A DNA stretch of 48,209 nt from a virus, in IMG/VR virus record IMGVR_UViG_3300028030_000015, positions 1 through 48,209 of that record; one strand, written 5' to 3'. This document shows, piece after piece, positions 14,535 to 22,155 of this stretch. The notes below the pieces were generated by a model. It saw only the letters and a program-made list of their open reading frames with translations. It was not told the origin of the DNA and did no database searches. How positions within the stretch are numbered: position 1 is the first letter of the stretch; each line of letters begins with the position of its first letter. Made by a program: the position numbers and the translations under genes.

Positions 14535-14933
14535 ATGAGCGGATTAACTAATTTTTCAGAAAACCTACTGCTGCAGTGGCTGTTGACTACAGACGCAGTT
14601 ACCCGGCCAACGGCGGTTTATGTGGCGTTGCATACGGGAGATCCTGGCGAAGATGCGGCTTCAAATGAAGTCACGACTGCCATGGACTCTGACTATGTTC
14701 GCAAAGTCATTACTATGGCCACCCCCGCCAGTGGGCAAACAGCGTCTTCAACAGCGGTTTCTTTTCAGGTGAATTCCGGGTCGAGCGGATACACCGTAAC
14801 ACACCTATCTTTATGGGATGCGTCAACTGGTGGAAATCCTCTGTTTAAGGGGCCTCTTGCTGCTAACAGGGTGTTGGCGGCTGATGATATTGTTACTTTC
14901 AATGCCGGTTTTATTCTGGCCATGCTCGATTAA
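14535..14933 (+). CDS. Virion structural protein, Gp80-like
   Basis: 132 residues, GAGG ribosome site. The start 'GLTNFSENLLLQWLLT...RPTAVYVALHTGDPGED' followed by a Val/Thr-rich beta region with 'VTHLSLWDASTGGNPLFKGPL' is a recurring small phage structural protein (the phage tail-fibre-associated 'Gp80'-type family as I recall it). It is expected to be a beta-sandwich. It lies between the two paralogous proteins, with about 12-base gaps on each side. Confidence 0.6.
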   Translation: MSGLTNFSENLLLQWLLTTDAVTRPTAVYVALHTGDPGEDAASNEVTTAMDSDYVRKVITMATPASGQTASSTAVSFQVNSGSSGYTVTHLSLWDASTGGNPLFKGPLAANRVLAADDIVTFNAGFILAMLD

Positions 14934-14944
14934 GGAGATAGCAG

Positions 14945-15391
14945 ATGTTTTTTATTTCAGACGCTTTACGGGACCAGTTACTGCAGGCACTGGCGATGAT
15001 GATGAACGGCCTTGATACGGTTGTGCAGATTTATGATGGCATTGTGCCACTTGACTCAAGTGCAAGTATTGGCTCATCAAATAAGCTGGTTGAGATAACC
15101 GTTGATGCCTTGGCCGCCGGGTATGTTTCTTTTGATATGACTCCTGTAGGCGGGACGATTGTAAAGACGGCCTCAGAGGATTGGCACGGAGCGGTTCTGG
15201 CCAACGGGACGGCCACTTATTACCGGGTGTGTGATGTGGCTGACACCAACGCAGCGTCTACCACGGCATTGAGGCTCCAGGGCAGTGTAGGCACGGTCAA
15301 TGCTGACTTGCTGGTTAATGACGTTAACCTGATACTGGGTGATGACCAGCGGATTGATTATTTCACCATCGGGCTGCCAGAGAGTGCATAA
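14945..15391 (+). CDS. Tail/virion protein, paralogue of 14059-14520
   Basis: 148 residues, strong AAGGAGA ribosome site. An N-terminal helix is followed by a beta-rich module that matches the C-terminus of the 14059 protein in order of Thr/Ala/Ser-Leu-Arg motifs and in the closing 'YFTIGLPE'. Its stop codon shares one base with the start of the next gene (TAATG), indicating translational coupling. Confidence 0.6.
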   Translation: MFFISDALRDQLLQALAMMMNGLDTVVQIYDGIVPLDSSASIGSSNKLVEITVDALAAGYVSFDMTPVGGTIVKTASEDWHGAVLANGTATYYRVCDVADTNAASTTALRLQGSVGTVNADLLVNDVNLILGDDQRIDYFTIGLPESA

Positions 15392-15741
15392 TGGGTTGTC
15401 CTTTTTACACGGGGAATACAGGTCAGGCTGAGGAGTGTACTGAATCGTTTGGCATTAACCGGACGCTGACCCCAGCAGTTTGGCGGCATTGCTGGGGTGA
15501 CGATATTTTTATCTATGTCAATAATCCAGGTGATGGTGACTGGACAATAGATTCTGACGCTGGTGAGGACGTTATTTATGAGCTTACCTCTGGAGGAGAA
15601 TACTACGATGGCCCCTTTCTGGTGTCGGGGCAAAATCATGTGATAGGATTCACCTACCTTGATGTCGGGGAATCTATAACTATTACCGTTACAAATGGCA
15701 CTGATACAGATGTAATGGTCTTCCCCGTGGTGGCTTGCTGA
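15391..15741 (+). CDS. Small beta-rich virion protein
   Basis: 116 residues, starting at the last base of the previous stop. Five Cys (at 3, 12, around 31, and the terminal VVAC) are unusual in a cytoplasmic phage virion protein. The middle is Gly/Asp-rich with beta propensity (DWTIDSDAGEDVIYELTSG) and the end is hydrophobic-Thr-rich. No family is recognised. Start and stop overlaps with both neighbours make it part of the tail block. Confidence 0.6.
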   Translation: MGCPFYTGNTGQAEECTESFGINRTLTPAVWRHCWGDDIFIYVNNPGDGDWTIDSDAGEDVIYELTSGGEYYDGPFLVSGQNHVIGFTYLDVGESITITVTNGTDTDVMVFPVVAC

Positions 15742-16541
15742 TGAGTTACGTCCAGAAGAAGCAGATTTTAACGGTTATCCCTGGTAATCCTGGCACCCCT
15801 GCCACGGCAGGCTCCCCGGCTGTTCCAGCACGTTGCGTTACGGAAAAGAACTGTAGTCCTGATTCCGGCCATTGGGAATATGAGTACATAGGGACAAAAT
15901 ATGTCCCCGACGGTTGCAGTATGGCCGAAAACCCGCCAGCAGGAACACCGAAATGTACAGCTGTTAAGCAATATGCAAAGGTCTGGGTTTCCGGAACGTC
16001 TGTTGAAGACTGCGATTATGTGACTACCTGCACCCCTGAACGTCCGGCGGTGCCTCCGTCTCCCGGTGTCCCTCCTACTCCTACCCAAATCGATTACAGC
16101 AATAATCGTGGCTGGAATACATGGTCACGGTCTATTTACAAGCTTGGCCTTGGGCAACGATTCACCTGTAAAATACCAGATGGCGGGTTTGAATCCTGTG
16201 CACTGGCGGTTGGCCTTAAATCTATGCTCGGTCATAGCCTTGGCAGTTTTAAAAATTCTGTCATTGTCGATCTTGGCGGGGTTCTTGCCGCTGATAATGG
16301 ATCTGTTAATTCACAAGTACATCTTGGCTCACCTCTCGGCGGGGAGGTGAGGATTACCCGGCAGGAAAACGGGCGGTTAGTATACTCTTTTTGCAAAGGC
16401 TCAGTGGTCAAGGTGGTTGAAGGCGCTGACAACTTCAGTATGCTGGCCGAACTGTACGTTTTCACATATTTGAGAGTTGCACCTGACATGGTTGAGGATT
16501 CAGATATTACCAACGGCGAAGTTCAATACGGGGCTGCTTAG
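15741..16541 (+). CDS. Tail-fibre-like protein with Pro/Gly-rich linker
   Basis: 266 residues from ATG 15741 (the previous stop overlaps it in TGATG). The N-terminal ~115 residues contain collagen-like and Pro-rich runs (PGNPGTPATAGSPAVPA; later VPPSPGVPPTPTQ) framing a Cys-rich block with eight Cys. The C-terminal ~150 residues look like a globular beta domain with a helical insert. The pattern of flexible Pro/Gly linker plus beta head suggests a fibre or tail accessory protein. Product name is inference. Confidence 0.55.
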   Translation: MSYVQKKQILTVIPGNPGTPATAGSPAVPARCVTEKNCSPDSGHWEYEYIGTKYVPDGCSMAENPPAGTPKCTAVKQYAKVWVSGTSVEDCDYVTTCTPERPAVPPSPGVPPTPTQIDYSNNRGWNTWSRSIYKLGLGQRFTCKIPDGGFESCALAVGLKSMLGHSLGSFKNSVIVDLGGVLAADNGSVNSQVHLGSPLGGEVRITRQENGRLVYSFCKGSVVKVVEGADNFSMLAELYVFTYLRVAPDMVEDSDITNGEVQYGAA

Positions 16542-17483
16542 ATGCAAGGAACTGGTACGCTCATACTGGCTGAGTCAAAAATAGTATTAAGTGGTTCAGG
16601 CAGCCTTGCTGCAACATGGGATTACGACGCTTTGTTGTCAGGCTCTGGCAGCAGCTTTGCAATGGCCACTTCCTCTAAAATGGGTTCAGCCACTCTTTCC
16701 GGGGTTGGGCTTATCGAGGGCAGAGCTTATTTCCCTTCCGGATCCAGTGTAAGTTTAGCCCCGTTTGCGGCACGGGCCTACAGCGGTACCGATGTGGCAG
16801 AGGGCAGAGCCAGCTTAGCCGCCCTTACATCAGAGGCCAGATCAGAGATTTACCAACCACCTCATGCTGTAACAGGGTACAGCAACATGCCTATTATGGG
16901 TGCTGCCGGGATTATGGTACGCAGTCGGTTTGGTGGGGCGTTTGCAAATATGAGTCCCTTTATCACGCAGGCATCCGAGGGCGCTTATTCTTTTACCACT
17001 GATCAACGATTACACGCTGTTACCAGCATAGCCTTTGACGATTCATTCAACTTCGTCATTCCTACAGGTGATTGTATCGGGGCGGTAGGCATAACCGAAC
17101 CAAGGATCACCGGAGCATTTGGGGCAATCGGGGCCATTACTGTAGATGAGCCTGTTATCAATGCCTCCGCTTCACTGTTGCCGGTTATGGATGGAAGCTT
17201 TTCCATTGAAGAAATAACGATAACCGGATCAGCCAGGCAGCTTGCAGTTATGCGAGGCGACTATTCTGTTGATGATGTGGCTATATCCGGAACACTGCTT
17301 GGTGGACACTTGGTGACGGGCAGTATTGATATTTCTGAAATAGATATAACCGGACACATGAGCTTGAATGCTGTTGGCTATGGCTTTATTGACCTGGCTG
17401 AAATTGTCATAACCGGCCATACCGACGGCACCTTGTCAGACGATACCATTTCTTACACAAGAGGTTCAGATTGCCAACTTTAG
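16542..17483 (+). CDS. Repeat-rich fibre-like protein
   Basis: 313 residues starting on the base after the previous stop. The N-terminal half is Ser/Gly/Ala-rich (LSGSGSLAAT, LLSGSGSSFAM). The C-terminal half carries at least five degenerate repeats of about 25 residues ending in an 'I-T-G' turn, such as SFSIEEITITGS, DYSVDDVAISGT, SIDISEIDITGH and FIDLAEIVITGH. Such periodic beta repeats are typical of fibrous virion proteins. It ends 13 bases inside the next gene. Confidence 0.6.
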   Translation: MQGTGTLILAESKIVLSGSGSLAATWDYDALLSGSGSSFAMATSSKMGSATLSGVGLIEGRAYFPSGSSVSLAPFAARAYSGTDVAEGRASLAALTSEARSEIYQPPHAVTGYSNMPIMGAAGIMVRSRFGGAFANMSPFITQASEGAYSFTTDQRLHAVTSIAFDDSFNFVIPTGDCIGAVGITEPRITGAFGAIGAITVDEPVINASASLLPVMDGSFSIEEITITGSARQLAVMRGDYSVDDVAISGTLLGGHLVTGSIDISEIDITGHMSLNAVGYGFIDLAEIVITGHTDGTLSDDTISYTRGSDCQL

Positions 17484-17932
17484 ACACCAATATGCTTAAC
17501 CGGGCGACAACTCAATATAATAATTTCCCGTTTACTGAATACTGTAATACCGGCCACTGTCTCTTGGCCATAGGGCCTGAAGGCGTGTATCAGATAGGTT
17601 GTGGAACCTCTGACGGAGAAGAAAAAATAGATGCGTGGTTCCATCTGAACATGACCGACTTCGGCATCTCGAACCCTAAGAGATTGCGGTTTATGTATTT
17701 TGGGTTTGAGAGTGACGAAGATCTGAAGGTTACCGTTTACGCCGATGAAGTCGTAAAGAGGGAATATTTTATACCCAGTTACAGACCCAAGCAACAGCGC
17801 ACCAGAATACCTATTGGCAGAGATGTAAAAGGCCGGTACTGGTCTTTTAAAATAGCAAACATCAATGGTTGTGATTTCTCTATGGACAGTATCATGGCCA
17901 TGGTGGTGATCTTAAATGAGGGCCATGTATGA
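17471..17932 (+). CDS. Virion protein, unknown
   Basis: 153 residues from a TTG start with GAGG seven bases upstream; it overlaps the preceding gene by 13 bases. Predicted beta-rich with several aromatic residues (RYWSFKIANINGCDFSM) and a conserved-looking 'RLRFMYFGFESDEDLKVTVYADEVV' block. No family is recognised. Its stop overlaps the next start (ATGA), so it is coupled to the larger coiled-coil protein downstream. Confidence 0.65.
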   Translation: MPTLDTNMLNRATTQYNNFPFTEYCNTGHCLLAIGPEGVYQIGCGTSDGEEKIDAWFHLNMTDFGISNPKRLRFMYFGFESDEDLKVTVYADEVVKREYFIPSYRPKQQRTRIPIGRDVKGRYWSFKIANINGCDFSMDSIMAMVVILNEGHV

Positions 17933-19311
17933 CAATGCAAAATGAAGGCGAAAAGGTAACGATTGACAGGAGTAATTTTCTGCCAACGCCTGATGCCCCT
18001 TGGGATTTGGTAATATCTCGATTTGATGAGACGCTGGCCCTTGCAACCCAGATGGTTAACTTACTGGTTGGGGCTGATGGGAATTCTGGGTACCTGGGCG
18101 TACTCTATTCGCTTATTCAGGATGCGCCGTCCAGCAGTGTAATTGCGCCCAGCATTGACACCACACTCAATGCACCGGATAAAGCCTCTGTTCCACGGTT
18201 TGATTATAGCAAGTTAGTGGAAATTCCTGACTGCAATCAGACTGAGCCGGCCCTGATGGCTATCCCTACCCTTGATTTGTCGGGAATGATCAACACTGAT
18301 CCGCCTGATGATATTACCAGTGCTGACATTGATTGGGCGGAAAGGGCTTATGACTCTGACATTTACGGGCCTGTGCTGGCAAAGCTGTTGGCCGACCTGG
18401 TTAATGGTACAACTGGCCTTGATCCTGATGTTGAGGCAGCAATTTACGCCCGTGGCCAGGAGCGGCAGAGGGTCGCAAACGACGAAGCATATCAAAAGGT
18501 GAACGAGGATATAGCCGCACGGGGTTTTACCTTACCTCCAGGAGCCTTAACAGCTGCAATTGGTGCGATTAACGCAGAAATACTGCGGCAAGACACCGAC
18601 CTGAATAACAACATAATTGTGGCGCAGGGTGACCTTGCCCAGAAGAATGCTCAATTTTCTGTAACCTCTGCTTTACGACTGGAAGAGCTGATCAGGAACA
18701 GCTTTGATAAACGGGAAGATCGAAGCCTTGAATACGAGAAGTCTGTTGCTACCTTTGCCGTGCAGCTCTACTCAGAGGCAATCAAGAAATACCTTGCTGT
18801 GATGGAGTGGAACAGGACGTATGTTTCAACCCAGGTAGAGGGGATTAAGGCGACCAGTGCATATAACACGGCGTTGCTCGATGAATACAAAGCTAAGATT
18901 GATGCCTGTTCCGTGCGGGTCGATGCGGCCGCTAAGACGAATAGCAATGTAGCGGATATTTTCAAATCTGAAATGACTGGCTACGGCATTGAAGCAGACT
19001 CGTACAACAAAGATGCTCAAGTTGATATTGAGCAGTTGAAGGCTCGTATTCAGGCCGGTGACATGGAGCTGAGGGCGAGTATAGCTGAAGCTGAGAACAT
19101 GATTAGCGGGTACTCCACTGCGGCACAGTTAAAGGAAAAAGTGGCAAACGATATGGCTACCCTTGCGGCTCAGTCTCTCCATGGGGCCTTGAATGCTGTT
19201 AACGCTGGTGCAAATATTGGATATTCCGGATCTGAATCGAGAAGTGAGCAATGGGGCCACCATGACAGCCTTTCAGAAAGCCATGGTTACGAACACGATC
19301 CTATAGAGTAA
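17929..19311 (+). CDS. Helical virion protein of ~460 residues
   Basis: 460 residues from ATG 17929 overlapping the previous stop by four bases. N-terminal ~140 residues are mixed. Residues ~150-430 are long helices with few Gly/Pro, including 'DEAYQKVNEDIAARGFTLPPGALTAAIGAINAEILRQDTDLNNNIIVAQG' and many Ala/Glu/Lys heptads. The tail is Ser/His/Glu-rich (GSESRSEQWGHHDSLSESHGYEHD). It could be an internal ejection protein or a tail-tube-associated protein. No transmembrane segment or lytic motif is visible. Confidence 0.6.
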   Translation: MTMQNEGEKVTIDRSNFLPTPDAPWDLVISRFDETLALATQMVNLLVGADGNSGYLGVLYSLIQDAPSSSVIAPSIDTTLNAPDKASVPRFDYSKLVEIPDCNQTEPALMAIPTLDLSGMINTDPPDDITSADIDWAERAYDSDIYGPVLAKLLADLVNGTTGLDPDVEAAIYARGQERQRVANDEAYQKVNEDIAARGFTLPPGALTAAIGAINAEILRQDTDLNNNIIVAQGDLAQKNAQFSVTSALRLEELIRNSFDKREDRSLEYEKSVATFAVQLYSEAIKKYLAVMEWNRTYVSTQVEGIKATSAYNTALLDEYKAKIDACSVRVDAAAKTNSNVADIFKSEMTGYGIEADSYNKDAQVDIEQLKARIQAGDMELRASIAEAENMISGYSTAAQLKEKVANDMATLAAQSLHGALNAVNAGANIGYSGSESRSEQWGHHDSLSESHGYEHDPIE

Positions 19312-19312
19312 A

Positions 19313-21025
19313 TTGATACTTCATCCTGCAAAAAAATATACCGGCAACAAGGAAGAGGCGAAACGGCTCTCAGGAAAGGCAAACTCGAACCTTGCCGTTT
19401 TGCAAAATCAGCTTGCCCTGTTGAAGCAGGATTCAGGGAGCAGGACAGTCCGCCTTGAGGGTGGCAAGTCTGTCACTGCTACCATAGATAACGGTCACCC
19501 CTATATTACGATGTTTTCACCTCCAGCTTATGGCGGCGAGAGCGATACAGAATCAACAAATTATTGGTATTTGTTCATTAAGGTTGATGGAGAGCTGCTC
19601 AGCTCTCTATTTGAGTTTCGACCGATCTCAGACGGTGAATTGGAATTGTTTGGGATTACCGGAGGGTCTTCTTCCCCTGCTGACTTCGGCGGTCATTTCT
19701 CTGTTATAAAACTCAGCGAGTTTGGTAATAATATATTAACTTTTTTAACACCTGCTGATACCCTCGGGGCAGACAGTGACGCCCTTACCGGCTGGGGTGG
19801 GGCTATTACCGACTTCGGCACGGTATATGCCGCTGATGAAGGTGATAAGAATTGCAGAATGCTTTGCCCTCATCAAGGATGGGGGATTAAGATAATACGT
19901 ATTCCAAGCCATGACTTGGTTAACGCAGTGAGTCTTTTTTATTTGTCGTCTACTGTGGCACTTGCCATGGTAGACACTAAGCGGAATGACCCTCTTTTCC
20001 CCATCACGTATATGTCTATCCTCACAGTCGGGTCTGAGGATGGCAATGAAATTTGGACAAAATCATTTGGGTTCCTCACTTCTCCTGGTGGTCAACAATA
20101 TAATACTGGTAATTACCCGACTTATATTTCTATATACCAAAGCGGAGTCTATATAATAGGCTCAACCGGCGTTTTCGGCACTTTGTTCGCAGCAACTGTT
20201 ACAAAGCTATCACTGTCAACTGGTAGCCATTTGTGGTCTAAAAAAATTATTTTAGACCCTGTTGACGTGACCACCCCAATTGGCAATTTTACGAGGATGT
20301 ACGGGCGTGGCGGCGTAATGGATGACCACGGGAACCTCTACACAGTAACGTTTTTTCAGCAGTCACCGGACGGCATCGCCAACAGAAGAGCGAATATCTA
20401 TATACATAAAATAGACCATGCCGGGAACATCCTCTGGGCAATCGGTGAAGATATTGCCAGCGTAAGGACTGACGAGGCTGGAAATGCTTATTCAGGGGGG
20501 GCGGCGTTTATTCGGCCTCAGCTTCATTACGACACGACACGCAATGAATTGATTTACTCAAGGCGTTTGCCTGAAAAGCATTATCCCAACTGGGGGTGGA
20601 CATTCACCAGTATCAACCCTGTTGACGGATCGTTAAAATGGAGAATGGATATTTCTTTTGGTGGCGTAGATTTGCCGCCTCATTTCACTGACAGGTATGG
20701 TATAATAGTTACAAGAGTTGAGATAACGCCTAAGTTTTTCTACATTTCAGGCATGACAGATGATTCGTGGGACAGGGGATTTTTAATAAAGCTGCCTCAC
20801 ACATCTGAGAAGTTTGGGCAGAGAGGTGTTTTTCTCATAAAAAATATAGTCGATGTTCACGGGGATGTTCCAGCCTGGCAGGCTCCGGCATATTTCCCAA
20901 CTTTTGAAGATTGCAGCGATTGTTATAGCGAAAAGCCACCGCCATTTACGACAGAGCATATAACCAGTACCTTCTCCAGAGGTACTTCAACGGAATGGAA
21001 GACCAATATTATAATAGGTGAATAG
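19313..21025 (+). CDS. Beta-propeller-like tail protein (tailspike candidate)
   Basis: 570 residues from a TTG start, weak ribosome site. After a helical N-terminal ~40 residues, the remainder is beta repeats that recall WD/quinoprotein-type propellers: 'NEIWTKSFGF', 'SGSHLWSKKI', 'GNILWAIGEDIA', 'GSLKWRMDI' each end a strand with a Trp. The protein resembles 36247-37554 in type, though not closely in sequence. Position at the end of the tail block and size fit a receptor-binding or adhesive component. A start slightly downstream cannot be excluded. Confidence 0.55.
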   Translation: MILHPAKKYTGNKEEAKRLSGKANSNLAVLQNQLALLKQDSGSRTVRLEGGKSVTATIDNGHPYITMFSPPAYGGESDTESTNYWYLFIKVDGELLSSLFEFRPISDGELELFGITGGSSSPADFGGHFSVIKLSEFGNNILTFLTPADTLGADSDALTGWGGAITDFGTVYAADEGDKNCRMLCPHQGWGIKIIRIPSHDLVNAVSLFYLSSTVALAMVDTKRNDPLFPITYMSILTVGSEDGNEIWTKSFGFLTSPGGQQYNTGNYPTYISIYQSGVYIIGSTGVFGTLFAATVTKLSLSTGSHLWSKKIILDPVDVTTPIGNFTRMYGRGGVMDDHGNLYTVTFFQQSPDGIANRRANIYIHKIDHAGNILWAIGEDIASVRTDEAGNAYSGGAAFIRPQLHYDTTRNELIYSRRLPEKHYPNWGWTFTSINPVDGSLKWRMDISFGGVDLPPHFTDRYGIIVTRVEITPKFFYISGMTDDSWDRGFLIKLPHTSEKFGQRGVFLIKNIVDVHGDVPAWQAPAYFPTFEDCSDCYSEKPPPFTTEHITSTFSRGTSTEWKTNIIIGE

Positions 21026-21026
21026 A

Positions 21027-21998
21027 ATGGGAAGTTACAGCATTTCTAACAGCAGTTGGACTCCAGATGAGAAGAAGCGGTTTTCCAGGACACCGGTAAG
21101 GCCGACAGCACAAATAGACAGGTTCAATTCAAGGAAAGGATCTTCGGTGCCGATACATCCTGATTACAGTGACAAAGAAGAAACAGGCCCTAAGTATCTT
21201 ACAAAAGAATCAGGAATCGGGTGGAAGAGTCGAGCGGTTCTTAATAAACAGATTGGCGCTGATTACAGGCAGCAAATGACGGAGGACGGCGCGACCAGCA
21301 GAGCAATGAATCGTGATGAGACTACGCTGAAGAATACCGCTCTTGCCGGGTTAAATACGCTGGAAAATACCAGGTTGAACGGTGCAAACACATTAGACAA
21401 TACCGCTCTTGCCGGGTTAAATACGCTGGAAAATACCACGCTCAGAGGAAATCTTGATTCTGAAAAGGCCGTGCTTGATGATCGACTGACCAGGGGGCGG
21501 CTAAAGGAGGCGGATGTGCGTGGTCTAGGCATAGATGCCGTGAAGTCTGGCCTCAGTGGACCAGAGGTTGAAGGCCTTGTCAACCAGAATGGATCGCAGT
21601 TTGTATCTGGTTTGAGATCTGTTAAATTCCCGCAGCGAAGAGCAGACCAATACAGTTTTGAAAAAATTGATAAATACGCCGATGACGGTAAAGGGCTGGG
21701 GCCGGTCAAGGTCGGGCAACGGCTAGTGAGGACAAACAGGGCAACAGGGGAAATATCTGAGCCTGAAATTACTGGCAGCCTTGGGGGACTAAAAGATGTT
21801 GGGAAAGGGCCTGATGTGAATTCCAGCCCATACAGCAGTGACGATGTTGATATGGCGAGGATCACCCTTGGGCCTGATTTTGACCCGGCAAACGCCTCTG
21901 AAAAAAATAAAGCATATTTAGCAGAGCTGAACAAGTCCAACCCTGACCTGTTTCGATACATAATGAGCCAGCATCGGCCAGGAAACGTGGTGCAATAG
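21027..21998 (+). CDS. Virion-associated protein with internal repeats
   Basis: 323 residues from ATG 21027 (AGGTG upstream); a GTG nine bases earlier is less likely. N-terminal part is Lys/Ser/Arg-rich and likely disordered. Residues ~95-140 contain Asn/Thr/Leu repeats (NTALAGLNTLENT twice, with related variants between), encoded by two identical 40-base direct repeats. The C-terminus ends with a short helical region. It is the last gene of the head/tail transcript before the promoter at 22006, and may be a partner of the giant protein. Confidence 0.6.
   Translation: MGSYSISNSSWTPDEKKRFSRTPVRPTAQIDRFNSRKGSSVPIHPDYSDKEETGPKYLTKESGIGWKSRAVLNKQIGADYRQQMTEDGATSRAMNRDETTLKNTALAGLNTLENTRLNGANTLDNTALAGLNTLENTTLRGNLDSEKAVLDDRLTRGRLKEADVRGLGIDAVKSGLSGPEVEGLVNQNGSQFVSGLRSVKFPQRRADQYSFEKIDKYADDGKGLGPVKVGQRLVRTNRATGEISEPEITGSLGGLKDVGKGPDVNSSPYSSDDVDMARITLGPDFDPANASEKNKAYLAELNKSNPDLFRYIMSQHRPGNVVQ
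21333..21438 (+). repeat. Two identical 40-base direct repeats
   Basis: Positions 21333-21372 and 21399-21438 carry the same 40 bases, 66 bases apart, in frame with the gene. They encode repeated NTALAGLNTLENT units. Identity at DNA level suggests recent duplication. Confidence 0.9.
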
Positions 21999-22005
21999 TT
22001 TATGT

Positions 22006-22034
22006 TTGTCACAGCATGTCCGTTCTGCTATACT
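22006..22034 (+). promoter_or_regulatory. Late promoter 2 (giant gene)
   Basis: -35 TTGTCA (22006-22011), 17-base spacer, -10 TATACT (22029-22034), predicted start near 22041. It lies 8 bases past the stop of the preceding gene and just before a leader of the same design as the first late leader. Confidence 0.65.
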
Positions 22035-22056
22035 AAATAAAATCGAATAAATTATC

Positions 22057-22140
22057 GGATACTAAACGGTCCTGAGAGAAGGAAACCAATTTTAGCCCGA
22101 TTGAGCGTAGATACCTGCGTTCAATCGGGCTTTTTTATTT
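22057..22140 (+). terminator. Leader attenuator 2
   Basis: GGATAC (22057-22062), small TCCT/AGGA hairpin (22070-22083), then terminator stem AGCCCGATTGAGCG (22094-22107) with CGTTCAATCGGGCT and a T run to 22140. The GGATAC-to-GCCC distance is 38 bases, against 37 and 39 in the two sister leaders, while the terminator stem sequence differs. The RBS GGAG of the giant gene follows at once. Confidence 0.75.
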
Positions 22141-22155
22141 TCTGGAGATACCACA

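Noticed and set aside
17471-21025. Diversity-generating retroelement (as in BPP-1-like podoviruses)
   Set aside because: No reverse transcriptase gene, no template/variable repeat pair and no C-type lectin end were seen anywhere in the window.
21263-22012. 249-residue leftward open frame
   Set aside because: Antisense to the repeat-bearing virion gene; its Ser/Pro/Leu repeats mirror the 40-base repeats. No ribosome site.
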